The notes: generated by a model not told the origin, from the sequence alone. A stretch of DNA of 13,748 nt from an uncultured Bacillota bacterium (GCA_947088415.1 CAMUGK010000015.1:1-13748); one strand, 5' to 3'; shown: positions 1 to 7,147, numbered from the stretch's first letter. Made by a program: numbers and translations.

Positions 1-36
1 AACTTGTCACGAGCCCCCATTTTCTTTACGCCATCG

Positions 37-1083
37 TTAGTTATTACATTTTCTCATTTGTTCGATGACTTCTGGGCTAACCTTTCCCATAACTACACCT
101 TCATCAAGGCAAGTGAAATTGTCGAACAACAATAATTTCTTATCTTCCTGCCCTATCGTGCATACAATATCATCTTCCAAAATGTCAGAGATAAAGTATT
201 GAGGCAAGTTCTTTGAATAAACTATTTTTTCGCCAGTCTTTTCAATGTATTTCATAAGATAAGCAAGTGCATTTCCTAATCGCCTTTCATTTTCATCTAT
301 CTCTTTGAAGTCCGATCTTCCAAATCGTTCATTAAAATAGGTAGATTGAAAGGTCGTCTGCATCTTATTAAACTGCGTGCTATAATCTCGTTTCTCAACA
401 ATTTCGCCCGGCAGTCCATTAGCAGGAATATTGAAAAGTCCGTGAAAATGCAATCTTCCGGTTTCTGGTGCTCGTTCCCAAACTCCCATATATTTCCACT
501 TTCTTCTTTCACATAAGTGTCTAAAACAAGTTCTAAGTTTCTTCTTAAAACTTTCTTCAGTATGTTTTTTATCATCATAAGTAAAAGTGCAAAAGTAATT
601 GAAGTTTGCAAGGTTTGCTTTTCTACACATTCGCACTTTACGACAAATAAGGTTTCTTAACTTCCTTTGCAGGTGCATTTCCACATAAGATTCGCAATAT
701 TCTAGTTTAGAAAAATACTGACTCATTTCGGCCACAATATTTTTCTTACGCTCTTTTTTAGTACAGTTCATATACTTTATATAGAGTTCATCAAACAGTT
801 CTTTTCTGGTTAATTGCCTTACAACTTTCGGCATCTTTAAGGTCTTTTCTGGTACACTTTCAGCATTGTCTAAAACTTCTTTTTCGCTAAAACTTTCTTC
901 ACTTGCAGAAGAAATAGAGAGCCCTATATCAGAGCCCTCCAAGTCTTTTTTCGCATCCATTTCTTCTACAACTGTAATAACTTCCTCAGGCTGTTTTGGA
1001 CGCTTATTGACAAGCCTTACAGTATGAGGAATTGCAATGTAATGACTTCCGTCATAATACACTTTTGACTCTCCATAGTGCAT
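37..1083 (-). CDS. rep: HUH rolling-circle replication initiator (Rep)
   Basis: This is a replication initiator that would nick one strand of the double-stranded phage DNA and stay bound through a tyrosine to start rolling-circle replication. In the 348-aa product (start ATG at 1081-1083) the three HUH-Rep motifs are in order: motif 1 FCTFTYDD (about 164-171), motif 2 RLHFHGLF with the metal-binding H212 and H214, and motif 3 AYLMKYIEK with candidate catalytic Y275 and Y279. The N-terminal 80 residues are acidic and Ser-rich and look like a linker. An upstream in-frame TTG at 1093-1095 was rejected because TGGAGG lies 5 nt before the ATG at 1083. It is the last gene of the leftward block, 21 bases after the 71-aa ORF. 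Inoviruses, microviruses and some plasmids use such proteins; the nearby Zot favours an inovirus. Confidence 0.85.
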   Translation of the reverse strand: MHYGESKVYYDGSHYIAIPHTVRLVNKRPKQPEEVITVVEEMDAKKDLEGSDIGLSISSASEESFSEKEVLDNAESVPEKTLKMPKVVRQLTRKELFDELYIKYMNCTKKERKKNIVAEMSQYFSKLEYCESYVEMHLQRKLRNLICRKVRMCRKANLANFNYFCTFTYDDKKHTEESFKKKLRTCFRHLCERRKWKYMGVWERAPETGRLHFHGLFNIPANGLPGEIVEKRDYSTQFNKMQTTFQSTYFNERFGRSDFKEIDENERRLGNALAYLMKYIEKTGEKIVYSKNLPQYFISDILEDDIVCTIGQEDKKLLLFDNFTCLDEGVVMGKVSPEVIEQMRKCNN

Positions 1084-1104
1084 ATAGACCTCCAATATTA
1101 GAAT

Positions 1105-1320
1105 TTATTTTTTACGCTTTCTTTTGAATTCCGGCGTGTTTCGATATAGCAAAGCATACTCATATTTTCGGTGTTCTTTCATAGCTTCTTTCAAGCCTTT
1201 TTTGTCACCATTATATGATGCACGCTCTAAGGCAAAGTCTGCTCTTTCATAACCCCTTTGGAGTTCCTGTATCGAGCATTTCTTTGCCATCTTTTTTTGC
1301 TTTCCTGTGAAAAATCCCAC
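1105..1320 (-). CDS. small basic protein of unknown function (71 aa)
   Basis: I do not recognise this protein. It starts at a GTG (1318-1320) with AAAGGAGG 8 nt upstream; a downstream ATG at codon 11 has no good ribosome binding site. The product is very basic, with Lys/Arg runs at both ends (KQKKMAKK near the start, FKRKRKK at the end) and a helical, charged middle (QELQRGYERADFALERAS, then EAMKEHRKYEYALLYRN). It has no signal peptide or membrane segment. It overlaps the 3' end of the preceding 123-aa gene by 74 nt and sits just before rep. A DNA-binding or accessory replication role is possible from charge and position only. That it is a real gene rests on the strong ribosome binding site and co-linearity. 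Confidence 0.6.
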   Translation of the reverse strand: MGFFTGKQKKMAKKCSIQELQRGYERADFALERASYNGDKKGLKEAMKEHRKYEYALLYRNTPEFKRKRKK

Positions 1321-1618
1321 GATGCTTTCCTCCTTTTAATTTTGATTCTTCTTTTCGCTTATTGCGTTTTTCTTGATTTTTAATGTGTTTTTCTTCCCTT
1401 TTACGCTTTTTCTCTTGTTTCTTTGCACTTTTTTGATAACTTTTATCTTCCTTATCAATTTTCTTAAATGACTTCTTCATATTCTTGAAAATGTATTTAT
1501 TGATCTTGTCGTTAAACTTATCAGGCACGAAATCAGCTGTGTCTAATGTATGACTAAAAGTTTCATAGTACTTATCAAGTGCTTTGTTTATGAGTTTGTT
1601 TTTGTTGTAATTTATCAC
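1247..1618 (-). CDS. Lys-rich coiled-coil small protein of unknown function (123 aa)
   Basis: I recognise no family. The start is a GTG at 1616-1618 that overlaps the Zot stop as GTGA; AAAGGAGG lies 8 nt upstream inside zot, so translation is probably coupled. Residues 1-50 are mixed (MINYNKNKLINKALDKYY, then a VPDKFNDKINKYIFKN stretch). Residues about 50-95 are an extremely charged Lys/Glu helix with repeated KKQEKKRKREEK-type blocks, likely a single helix or coiled coil. The tail from about residue 95 overlaps the next gene's 5' end in another frame. There is no signal peptide or transmembrane helix, so a cytoplasmic nucleic-acid-binding or assembly-accessory protein is the simplest guess. 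A reader could doubt that it is translated throughout, because low-complexity Lys-rich ORFs arise easily in AT-rich DNA. Confidence 0.55.
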   Translation of the reverse strand: MINYNKNKLINKALDKYYETFSHTLDTADFVPDKFNDKINKYIFKNMKKSFKKIDKEDKSYQKSAKKQEKKRKREEKHIKNQEKRNKRKEESKLKGGKHRGIFHRKAKKDGKEMLDTGTPKGL

Positions 1619-2433
1619 GCTGCTTTCCTCCTTTGATAATAATTTTCAGGCAACTCATCATCGTTCTCTTCAAGGTATTTTTTATACCCTTCAAGCGATT
1701 CTTCTGTTGGCTCTGCTTCCTTATAATCAAAATCTTCATCAAGGTGTCCTTCATAGAATTTAGGCTTGCAAGACTGACTATCATAGCACTCAAAAACATT
1801 GTAGTCTGCTTCAACTACTTCTTCTGTATAACAAGATTTATCTTGCTTTCCAGATGTCATATATTTATCAAAAAGACTACTGTTCTCAATGCGTCTAATA
1901 GTCCATTTCATTTTGCATACTTTACCATATTGGTCGCATTCAAGTTTGAGCTTTACAATCTCAACAAACTGAGCCAATTCACGAATATTTACATCGATAA
2001 GCATAGGTCGCTGTGTGTCAAGATAGATGTCAATGTCATCGTGTCCGTGCTGTTCATACCACCTTGACTGCCAATCTGGGAAGTACATACTCATTCTGCT
2101 ATTAAGGTATTTTTGTGCCTCTGTAATGCAGATAACTTCGTAAGGCAAATTGAAATGAGTTTTTACAAACTTGTTTGCAAAGCCTAATCTATAAGGATTG
2201 ATTCTTCGGCTAAAGCGTGGACTGTATCTAAACTTTTTGAAAGTCATATCATAGTTTGCAGAAACACAATGTTTAGGCACAGTCTTTATTTGCTTAAAGC
2301 CGTTTTGTTGTTTCAACATAATCTCACGAGCCATCAATCTATTTCGCAGCCTATCAAAGGCCCTTTGACAAACAATGTGCGTCATAAAACAAGTCTTGCC
2401 TGTTCTTGGTGGAGCGAAGATTATTGTGATCAT
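1615..2433 (-). CDS. zot: Zot-like (pI family) filamentous phage morphogenesis ATPase
   Basis: This is the hallmark inovirus gene. Proteins of the Zot/pI family are P-loop ATPases at the inner membrane that drive assembly and extrusion of the filament. In the 272-aa product, MITIIFAPPRTGKT at the N-terminus holds Walker A (residues 7-14, K13 T14). YEVICITEAQKYLNSR (about 98-113) is the Walker B region, and HDDIDIYLDTQRPMLIDVN (about 131-149) matches the family's TQ sensor region. Two deviations are visible: the first Walker A glycine is Ala, and the usual Walker B Asp before Glu is Thr (ITEAQ). No hydrophobic segment follows the ATPase core. Many pI proteins have a transmembrane helix and an outer domain there; a Gram-positive host with no secretin to contact could explain the loss. 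The start is 4 nt after the preceding stop with a weak ribosome binding site, suggesting coupling. Confidence 0.85.
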   Translation of the reverse strand: MITIIFAPPRTGKTCFMTHIVCQRAFDRLRNRLMAREIMLKQQNGFKQIKTVPKHCVSANYDMTFKKFRYSPRFSRRINPYRLGFANKFVKTHFNLPYEVICITEAQKYLNSRMSMYFPDWQSRWYEQHGHDDIDIYLDTQRPMLIDVNIRELAQFVEIVKLKLECDQYGKVCKMKWTIRRIENSSLFDKYMTSGKQDKSCYTEEVVEADYNVFECYDSQSCKPKFYEGHLDEDFDYKEAEPTEESLEGYKKYLEENDDELPENYYQRRKAA

Positions 2434-2437
2434 CTTC

Positions 2438-3214
2438 TTATCTCAATGCCTCAATGTTCCAAACCATAATTTCACTAATATAGAAAGGAACAGTGCTAGT
2501 CCAAGAAATTGTAATATAATCATCTCTCGTAACCGTAACAGTAAATGTCATATAGTTGTATTCGCTCCAGCTTACTCGTCCAACGCAAGTTGTCCAACTT
2601 TCATCACTTCTAAGTTCAACTTCACCCGGTCCCATATAATCATAATTATTGTAAGGATCTCCCTCATACCAAGCTTGATTTCCTTCAAAATTTCCATTTC
2701 CTCCACCTGAATAAATAAATCCGTTCCAATCATTAAAACCACCACCTGCAAATTCTCTGCCATCGTTAACCTTAAAATTAGGACATCCAAATTTAATTTT
2801 ATCTCCAGCCTTAACACCCGGAGTGTAAATCTCTAAACTTGTATTTCCAGCATAAGTTCCTGAATGAACAGAGTCATTAAATACAATTTTCCATTCGCCA
2901 AACTTGGCTGTAAAAGTTGTATCTTGATTTATTTGACAAGTAGTAACATCAACAATATTTGTTCCATCAAGAGTCCAGCCCATAAATGTATCGCTGTTAT
3001 AATCTGGCTTAGATGCAAAACCACCATTATCTACTTGTTGTGTTGAAATAATTGTTTCGCCACTTTTGAATGTTACATTTAACTTATCCAAAACAAAAAG
3101 TGCAGTAAATGTTGTATTTTCTGTAATATTGTAATTATTTACATCAACAACATCAGTTCCATTGATAGACCAACCGACAAATCTATAATTAGTTTTTGTT
3201 GGAGTTGTTGGCAA
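2438..3214 (-). CDS. C-terminal part of the putative adsorption protein (downstream of a -1 frame change)
   Basis: This open frame continues the 493-aa upstream frame rather than being a gene of its own. Its first codon is an internal TTG (leucine) with no ribosome binding site, and it begins in the middle of a repeat unit. Residues 1-42 complete InlB-type B-repeat 4 (NYRFVGW, then DVVDVNNYNITENTTFTALF). Residues 43-106 are repeat 5 (DTFMGWTLDGTNIVDV, then FTAKF). Residues 107-258 form a unique domain rich in Gly, Trp, Tyr and Asn (FAGGGFNDWNGFIYSGGG) that ends in predicted beta strands, plausibly the receptor-binding head. There is no C-terminal membrane anchor or LPXTG motif. Joined at the slippery A-run (3228-3233) the full protein would be about 727 aa. 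The stop lies 4 nt before the zot start. Confidence 0.75.
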   Translation of the reverse strand: MPTTPTKTNYRFVGWSINGTDVVDVNNYNITENTTFTALFVLDKLNVTFKSGETIISTQQVDNGGFASKPDYNSDTFMGWTLDGTNIVDVTTCQINQDTTFTAKFGEWKIVFNDSVHSGTYAGNTSLEIYTPGVKAGDKIKFGCPNFKVNDGREFAGGGFNDWNGFIYSGGGNGNFEGNQAWYEGDPYNNYDYMGPGEVELRSDESWTTCVGRVSWSEYNYMTFTVTVTRDDYITISWTSTVPFYISEIMVWNIEALR

Positions 3215-4620
3215 TTCTGCAAAAGTATTTTTTCAACAACTTGTGCGTTATAATTGCTATCTTCAACAACAAAAGTTACATCGTATTTATAAGTTATATC
3301 AGCAACGAAAACTGTGTCTGCAACAATCTTGTAAGTTGAAATGTCAATGATTGTATCGTTTACTTTCCAGCCATTAAATACCTTGTAAAGTGTGCTATTA
3401 GTTTCAACTGCTTGTGCAGTATTTCCGTTCTTTACAGTTTGAGTTGAAATCGTTGTATCTTCATATTTGAAGATTACAGAATAAAGTTTTGAGAATTTAG
3501 CCACAAAGTTTGTGTTTTGAGTAATGTTATAGTTAGTAACATCAATTTCAGTTGTTCCGTCTAAAGTCCAATAATCAAAAACATAGCCTGCTTTTGTTGG
3601 ATCTGCTGGAATGTTAGCTTTATTGTCTTTTACAATAATTTGATTATTGTAATTTTCGCCTTCAACAATAAAGTTGACTTCATATTTGTAAGTCACATCG
3701 GCCACAAACTTTGTGTTCGCTATAACTTGATATGTTGAAAGGTCAACAGTAACTCCATCAACAGTCCAGCCATTAAAGATAACATAAGCAGTAGAAGTCG
3801 GTGTTGTAACAGTAACAATATCGTTTTTGTTTACGATTTGAATATTGTAAACACTTCCTGCAAACTCAAATGTTGCTACAACTTGCTCCCCACTCTCTAA
3901 GTTCGCAATATATTGCTCATAGTAACTAATAGACTTTTGCAATTCTGCAATCTTATTGTTAAGAGCAGTAACGGTTGTAGAGTTTGTTTGCATTTGATAG
4001 GTCATATCGTTAATTTGAGTTGTCAAACTTGCAATTTGATTATTTAAGCCTGTAATTGTCTGTAAGTTCAATTCATTAGTAGTTTGTAATTGTGAATTAA
4101 GAGATTGAAGATTTGCGATTTGTGTGTTTAATGCTTCAATTTGAGTTGCATTTTTATCTTTATCGCCTTGAAGTGCGACAACACGATCGTTTAGTTCATC
4201 AATCTGTTTGTTTAAGCCAGCAATAGTTGCTTCATTATTTGTTTTTACCGAGTTAAGAGTTTCAACTTGCGTTTCCAAAGTTTCTCTTTGTGCTGTCAGG
4301 TTTGAAACTTGCGTTTTATAATCTTTATTTGCATTATTCAAAACTGCAACATCACTATTTAATTGAGAAATCTGGTCGGCTTGAGTTGTAATTGTATCTC
4401 GATAACTATTGATTAGCTTGTCATAGCCTTCTTTATCAGAAATAGCTGTGTTATAGCCATCTTCGTAGGCTTTATGCACATCTTCTTGGGTATAAACTCC
4501 TGTGCCAGACATTCCGTCTTTAACTTTTTTAAAGTTTATAATTCCCCAAGTTAATGCAAACCCAAATGCCAGAACGAAGATTATGCTAAAAATTATGCCT
4601 AATACTTTCTTAGTTTCCAT
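3139..4620 (-). CDS. Putative inovirus adsorption (pIII-like) protein, N-terminal part: TM anchor, coiled-coil stalk, InlB-type repeats
   Basis: The product probably sits at the filament tip or host envelope and contacts the host surface. The start ATG has AGGAGG 5 nt upstream. Residues 7-30 are one hydrophobic helix (VLGIIFSIIFVLAFGFALTW). Residues about 65-245 are a long heptad-like coiled coil rich in Leu, Asn, Gln and Thr. B-repeats of the Listeria-Bacteroides type follow at about 247-312, 313-378 and 379-445, each with a core like FNGWTVDG, VDLSTY and FVAD. Repeat 4 starts at 446, but after K464 this frame runs into 29 aberrant codons and stops. The sister frame at 2438-3214 carries the rest of repeat 4, so the two are one gene split at an A6 run. 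Its place just before zot matches gIII relative to gI in M13. pIII itself is anchored at its C-terminus, so the function is inferred from position and architecture. Confidence 0.7.
   Translation of the reverse strand: METKKVLGIIFSIIFVLAFGFALTWGIINFKKVKDGMSGTGVYTQEDVHKAYEDGYNTAISDKEGYDKLINSYRDTITTQADQISQLNSDVAVLNNANKDYKTQVSNLTAQRETLETQVETLNSVKTNNEATIAGLNKQIDELNDRVVALQGDKDKNATQIEALNTQIANLQSLNSQLQTTNELNLQTITGLNNQIASLTTQINDMTYQMQTNSTTVTALNNKIAELQKSISYYEQYIANLESGEQVVATFEFAGSVYNIQIVNKNDIVTVTTPTSTAYVIFNGWTVDGVTVDLSTYQVIANTKFVADVTYKYEVNFIVEGENYNNQIIVKDNKANIPADPTKAGYVFDYWTLDGTTEIDVTNYNITQNTNFVAKFSKLYSVIFKYEDTTISTQTVKNGNTAQAVETNSTLYKVFNGWKVNDTIIDISTYKIVADTVFVADITYKYDVTFVVEDSNYNAQVVEKILLQNCQQLQQKLIIDLSVGLSMELMLLM
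3226..3234 (-). other. Frame-change site (six-A run) inside the adsorption gene
   Basis: On the minus strand the sequence GAAAAAATACTTTT is read in frame 0 as GAA AAA ATA CTT. One slip backwards after AAA gives AAT ACT TTT GCA GAA TTG, which restores the fourth B-repeat exactly. Three explanations fit: a lost A (seven needed), a homopolymer sequencing error, or -1 slippage by ribosome or polymerase. A single AAA codon slip fits, but the full X-XXY-YYZ heptamer is not perfect, because the preceding codon GAA cannot re-pair well. Confidence 0.7.
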
Positions 4621-4629
4621 AAAATCCTC

Positions 4630-5142
4630 CTATAAAATTTCGTTCACCAACAAGCGAATACCATTGTCCGAAAAATATTGCTCCAAAAATTGAGCATTTT
4701 CGCTTCCAGTAGTCGCAAGTGTTAGTTGTGTTTTATTGCTTAAAAATTTAATAGATATTTTCATATTCGCGCTGTCGATAAGATTTCCATCGGTGTTGTA
4801 AAAATCCAAATCAATAGTTGCAAAAACTGAGCCTGCATTTATTTCACTACCGAGCAAAATATAGTCGTTTAATACAACTTGATAAGTTTTTTCTTTTCCG
4901 TTGAAATCATCAACTTTCAAGAGGTCTTTTTCAAAGATATAAGTGTCGCTATCATCATAAAGGTCGTGATAGAAAACAACACTTGTGCTTGAATACTTAA
5001 AACTCTCTTGACTGAATTTGTTTGAAATATATATTGATCCGTTAATATAACTTTCTGCTTTAACTTCTCTGTAAAGTTCAATTCCACAAAATACTCCAAG
5101 TGCAACGAGAATAAAGCAGACTATATACCAATACCATTTCAT
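4630..5142 (-). CDS. N-terminally anchored small surface protein, probable minor virion protein (170 aa)
   Basis: I do not recognise the family. The start overlaps the preceding stop as ATGA, with GGAGGTG 5 nt upstream, so it is translationally coupled. Residues about 3-22 (WYWYIVCFILVALGVFCGI) form one transmembrane helix or uncleaved signal anchor. The remaining 145 residues are hydrophilic and beta-rich (SYINGSIYISNKF, SAGSVFATIDLDFYN), ending with a helical tail. The expected topology puts the C-terminal part outside the cell. Its place between the 469-aa protein and the adsorption protein parallels small minor coat genes in inoviruses, and its size would fit a tip component. The function is inferred from position and topology only. 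Confidence 0.65.
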   Translation of the reverse strand: MKWYWYIVCFILVALGVFCGIELYREVKAESYINGSIYISNKFSQESFKYSSTSVVFYHDLYDDSDTYIFEKDLLKVDDFNGKEKTYQVVLNDYILLGSEINAGSVFATIDLDFYNTDGNLIDSANMKISIKFLSNKTQLTLATTGSENAQFLEQYFSDNGIRLLVNEIL

Positions 5143-6548
5143 AATTGCACCTCCACATATTCGTTATTTATTGCTTCGTTAGCAATATCAAAAATCAGCC
5201 CGGAAGTGTATTTTAATGTTTGCAAGTTAGAGTTATACAATGCTTTTTCCATAATATGAATTGTTTGATTTCCTCCTTTGAAAGTAAGAGAATCAACTTC
5301 AAAATCTTCAAAAGCGTTATAATCTAAACCTACAATGTTGATATTTTTGTTTTTCAAATAATCAGAGTCAAGGTCAAAAATAAGATTTACTTTTGCTCTT
5401 GGCATCTTTGCAAACAGTTCTTTTACATCCATATTCAAAGAAACAAAATACCCATCATACACTTCGCTGTAACGATATTCAAAAATATCTTTTCCGTTAA
5501 ACTTTGCCTTTTCGTTTAGGTTATAGGTCATTCTTTCTTGCCAATAACTTGTGTCAACTTTATCTTCCACAATGTCGTATTTGTGGCTATTTTCAATGAG
5601 TTTGAACAAAGATTGAGTATTGTTTCTTGCACCGTTCTCATCATAATGAAATTTAAGAACAGCATAGTTTTTGATAATATCGGTTACATTGTCAGTCTTG
5701 AATTTTTTAGTTTCATAGTCATATTCTTTGATAGAAAATAGTGAGCTTAAATCAACAGTAATGTAATAATCTCCATAACCAGCACTATTTGTTTTTACTG
5801 CTTTCATACAAGATTGAAACAAACTGCCGAAAGTATAGTAATAACGGTTATACTTTTCCCCCACTTTCCAGCCAATACCAAAAATGTTTCTCACATCGCC
5901 GACATCTTTATCAAAATACTTATTAAGGTTTAGAGCAAACGCCCTATCATCAATCTTTACAATAAATTCAGTTGTTCTTTTAAGTTCAGTTGCAATACTT
6001 CCGTTTTCGTTGGTTACACCGTCCCAGTGTATTCCATTTGTAAAATCATAATAGTAAAAACTCTCATCTACATAACTATTTGCTATCCTTACAGAAGCAT
6101 CATCTGTGCCATAATATCGGTCATTATTTCCAAATGGATTCATAAACCCAACCTTGCTATTTCCGTCCCAAGTATCAAGTGGCAAGCCTTCATAGTCGCC
6201 AATATATTGCATACCAGAAGAACGATAACCAGTAGATAACAAGTTCCAGTCAGTAAAGTAATTCATTTGCAATTCCTGCAACATAATTCCATTGTTCTTA
6301 TCATTGCTATAATAGTTAACCTCTAAGAAATATCGATCTTGCAGTTCATCTTTTTCTTCTTCAGTTAAATCATCAGAGTTTACTAAGTCTTTAATATCAA
6401 GTCCAACTTGATTATCAACATAGTTCACACCAATGGTTATATCTTTTACAAAGAAGTGATAATACCCAAGAGCAATAGATACGCAAACTCCTAAAATAGC
6501 AAGAAACACCAAACAACAGTTGCCTATAACTTTTAATGTGTTACTCAT
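5139..6548 (-). CDS. Large N-terminally anchored surface protein, probable minor virion or adsorption protein (469 aa)
   Basis: I do not recognise the family. The ATG at 6546-6548 has AGGAGG 5 nt upstream. Residues about 8-33 are hydrophobic (VIGNCCLVFLAILGVCVSIA) with a Cys pair in the helix, followed by about 435 hydrophilic residues rich in Tyr, Asn and Asp. The part around residues 95-165 is Gly/Tyr/Asp-rich (NPFGNNDRYYGTDD), and the C-terminal third alternates predicted beta strands (VNLIFDLDSDYL). No repeats or catalytic motifs were seen. It is the first gene after the terminator that follows the coat candidate, so it would be expressed by read-through, as gIII is after gVIII in M13. 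It could therefore be the true pIII analogue, with the repeat protein an extra adhesin; the sequence does not decide. Confidence 0.65.
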   Translation of the reverse strand: MSNTLKVIGNCCLVFLAILGVCVSIALGYYHFFVKDITIGVNYVDNQVGLDIKDLVNSDDLTEEEKDELQDRYFLEVNYYSNDKNNGIMLQELQMNYFTDWNLLSTGYRSSGMQYIGDYEGLPLDTWDGNSKVGFMNPFGNNDRYYGTDDASVRIANSYVDESFYYYDFTNGIHWDGVTNENGSIATELKRTTEFIVKIDDRAFALNLNKYFDKDVGDVRNIFGIGWKVGEKYNRYYYTFGSLFQSCMKAVKTNSAGYGDYYITVDLSSLFSIKEYDYETKKFKTDNVTDIIKNYAVLKFHYDENGARNNTQSLFKLIENSHKYDIVEDKVDTSYWQERMTYNLNEKAKFNGKDIFEYRYSEVYDGYFVSLNMDVKELFAKMPRAKVNLIFDLDSDYLKNKNINIVGLDYNAFEDFEVDSLTFKGGNQTIHIMEKALYNSNLQTLKYTSGLIFDIANEAINNEYVEVQL

Positions 6549-6570
6549 AGAGTCCTCCTTTTTAGAATTT

Positions 6571-6624
6571 TGAAAAAAGAAAAAGCACTAAATAAACTTG
6601 TCCGTTTAAGTAGTGCTTTTTTTG
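6571..6624 (-). terminator. Strong intrinsic terminator after the coat-protein candidate
   Basis: A 10-bp perfect stem pairs AAAAGCACTA (6581-6590) with TAGTGCTTTT (6611-6620), with inner pairing of AAAC (6594-6597) and GTTT (6604-6607). Read leftward, it is followed by a T-rich tract (6571-6586 on the complementary strand). The plus strand also ends in a T-run (6617-6623), so it may act in both directions. It lies just after the 52-aa gene and before the 469-aa gene, as the terminator after gene VIII does in M13-type phages. Confidence 0.85.
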
Positions 6625-6783
6625 TTATATCAGTCCGTTCCAGCCGAAGAAATTGAGTATTTTAGCAAGCCACTTAAAGGCATAGCCAATCCATTCAAAA
6701 ATCTTGCCTAGAATTGACAACGGCCAAGTTCCGACCAGCACTACTAAAACAATGATTAGAATTATTAAAATCAATTTCTTCAT
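6625..6783 (-). CDS. 52-aa membrane protein, candidate major coat protein
   Basis: This ORF is too short for many gene callers. Its product starts MKKLILIILIIVLVVLVG, a Lys-anchored transmembrane helix (residues 4-18). An amphipathic C-terminal half follows, with W20, W31, W38 and W48 and Lys at 27, 37 and 41. GGGAAG lies 7 nt before the ATG, and the upstream gene ends 13 nt earlier. A helix of about 50 residues with one hydrophobic stretch and interior positive charges is what a filamentous-phage coat subunit needs, and no other gene in the leftward block fits. The strong terminator directly downstream supports very high expression. There is no obvious cleavable signal peptide, which is a reservation. 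It could instead be a small pVII/pIX-like protein or a holin-like peptide. Confidence 0.5.
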   Translation of the reverse strand: MKKLILIILIIVLVVLVGTWPLSILGKIFEWIGYAFKWLAKILNFFGWNGLI

Positions 6784-6796
6784 AGGACATCTTCCC

Positions 6797-7147
6797 TTAT
6801 CTCATAATCATATTAAGCAATGCTTTATCTGAGCTGCGATAAGGTTTGATGTTACACTCGTAGATTTCACCATTTTCGTCAACTGAACGAACAAGATAAC
6901 TGTTACCAGAGATAACTCTACCGGTTGTTTCGTCTTTAATCTCAAATGGATTTGCAACGAGTTCTGCCGACATTTCATTGCCGAACACAATATCAAGCAC
7001 TGCGTAACCACCTTTGTCTGGTGGAACAACTGCAACCTTGACTTCCTTACCACGAATTACGCCTTTAATGAAATATGAGAAATATGTCTTTTCATTTTTT
7101 TCAAAGGTTTCCCTTTCTACCATAATTTTGTTTTCTTTCTTAGCCAT
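6797..7147 (-). CDS. Conserved-looking 116-aa protein, candidate ssDNA-binding protein
   Basis: I do not recognise a named family. The start overlaps the preceding stop as TAATG, and the gene ends 13 nt before the coat candidate. The product is soluble and predicted mostly beta (KTYFSYFIKGVIRGKEVKVAV, then GGYAVLDIVFGNEM, GNSYLVRSVDENGEIYECN), with a basic N-terminus (MAKKENK) and a helical C-terminal end (SDKALLNMIMR). Small beta-barrel, basic and located just upstream of the coat gene is what a gene V-type ssDNA-binding protein would look like, and an inovirus needs one. This is inference from context; a role in plasmid-like maintenance cannot be excluded. Confidence 0.6.
   Translation of the reverse strand: MAKKENKIMVERETFEKNEKTYFSYFIKGVIRGKEVKVAVVPPDKGGYAVLDIVFGNEMSAELVANPFEIKDETTGRVISGNSYLVRSVDENGEIYECNIKPYRSSDKALLNMIMR

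Noticed and set aside
1..36. Possible attachment repeat or further gene at the left edge
   Set aside because: No repeat shared with 13667-13748 was found. The short minus-strand ATG near 18-20 has no ribosome binding site, and too little sequence is present.
1633..2067. Plus-strand open frame of 144 codons antiparallel to zot
   Set aside because: It mirrors the zot reading frame, has hydrophobic low-complexity translation and no ribosome binding site. Zot is strongly supported on the other strand.
3139..4620. Treating the two adhesin frames as two independent genes
   Set aside because: The second frame has no start signal and begins mid-repeat; both halves together make a complete B-repeat.
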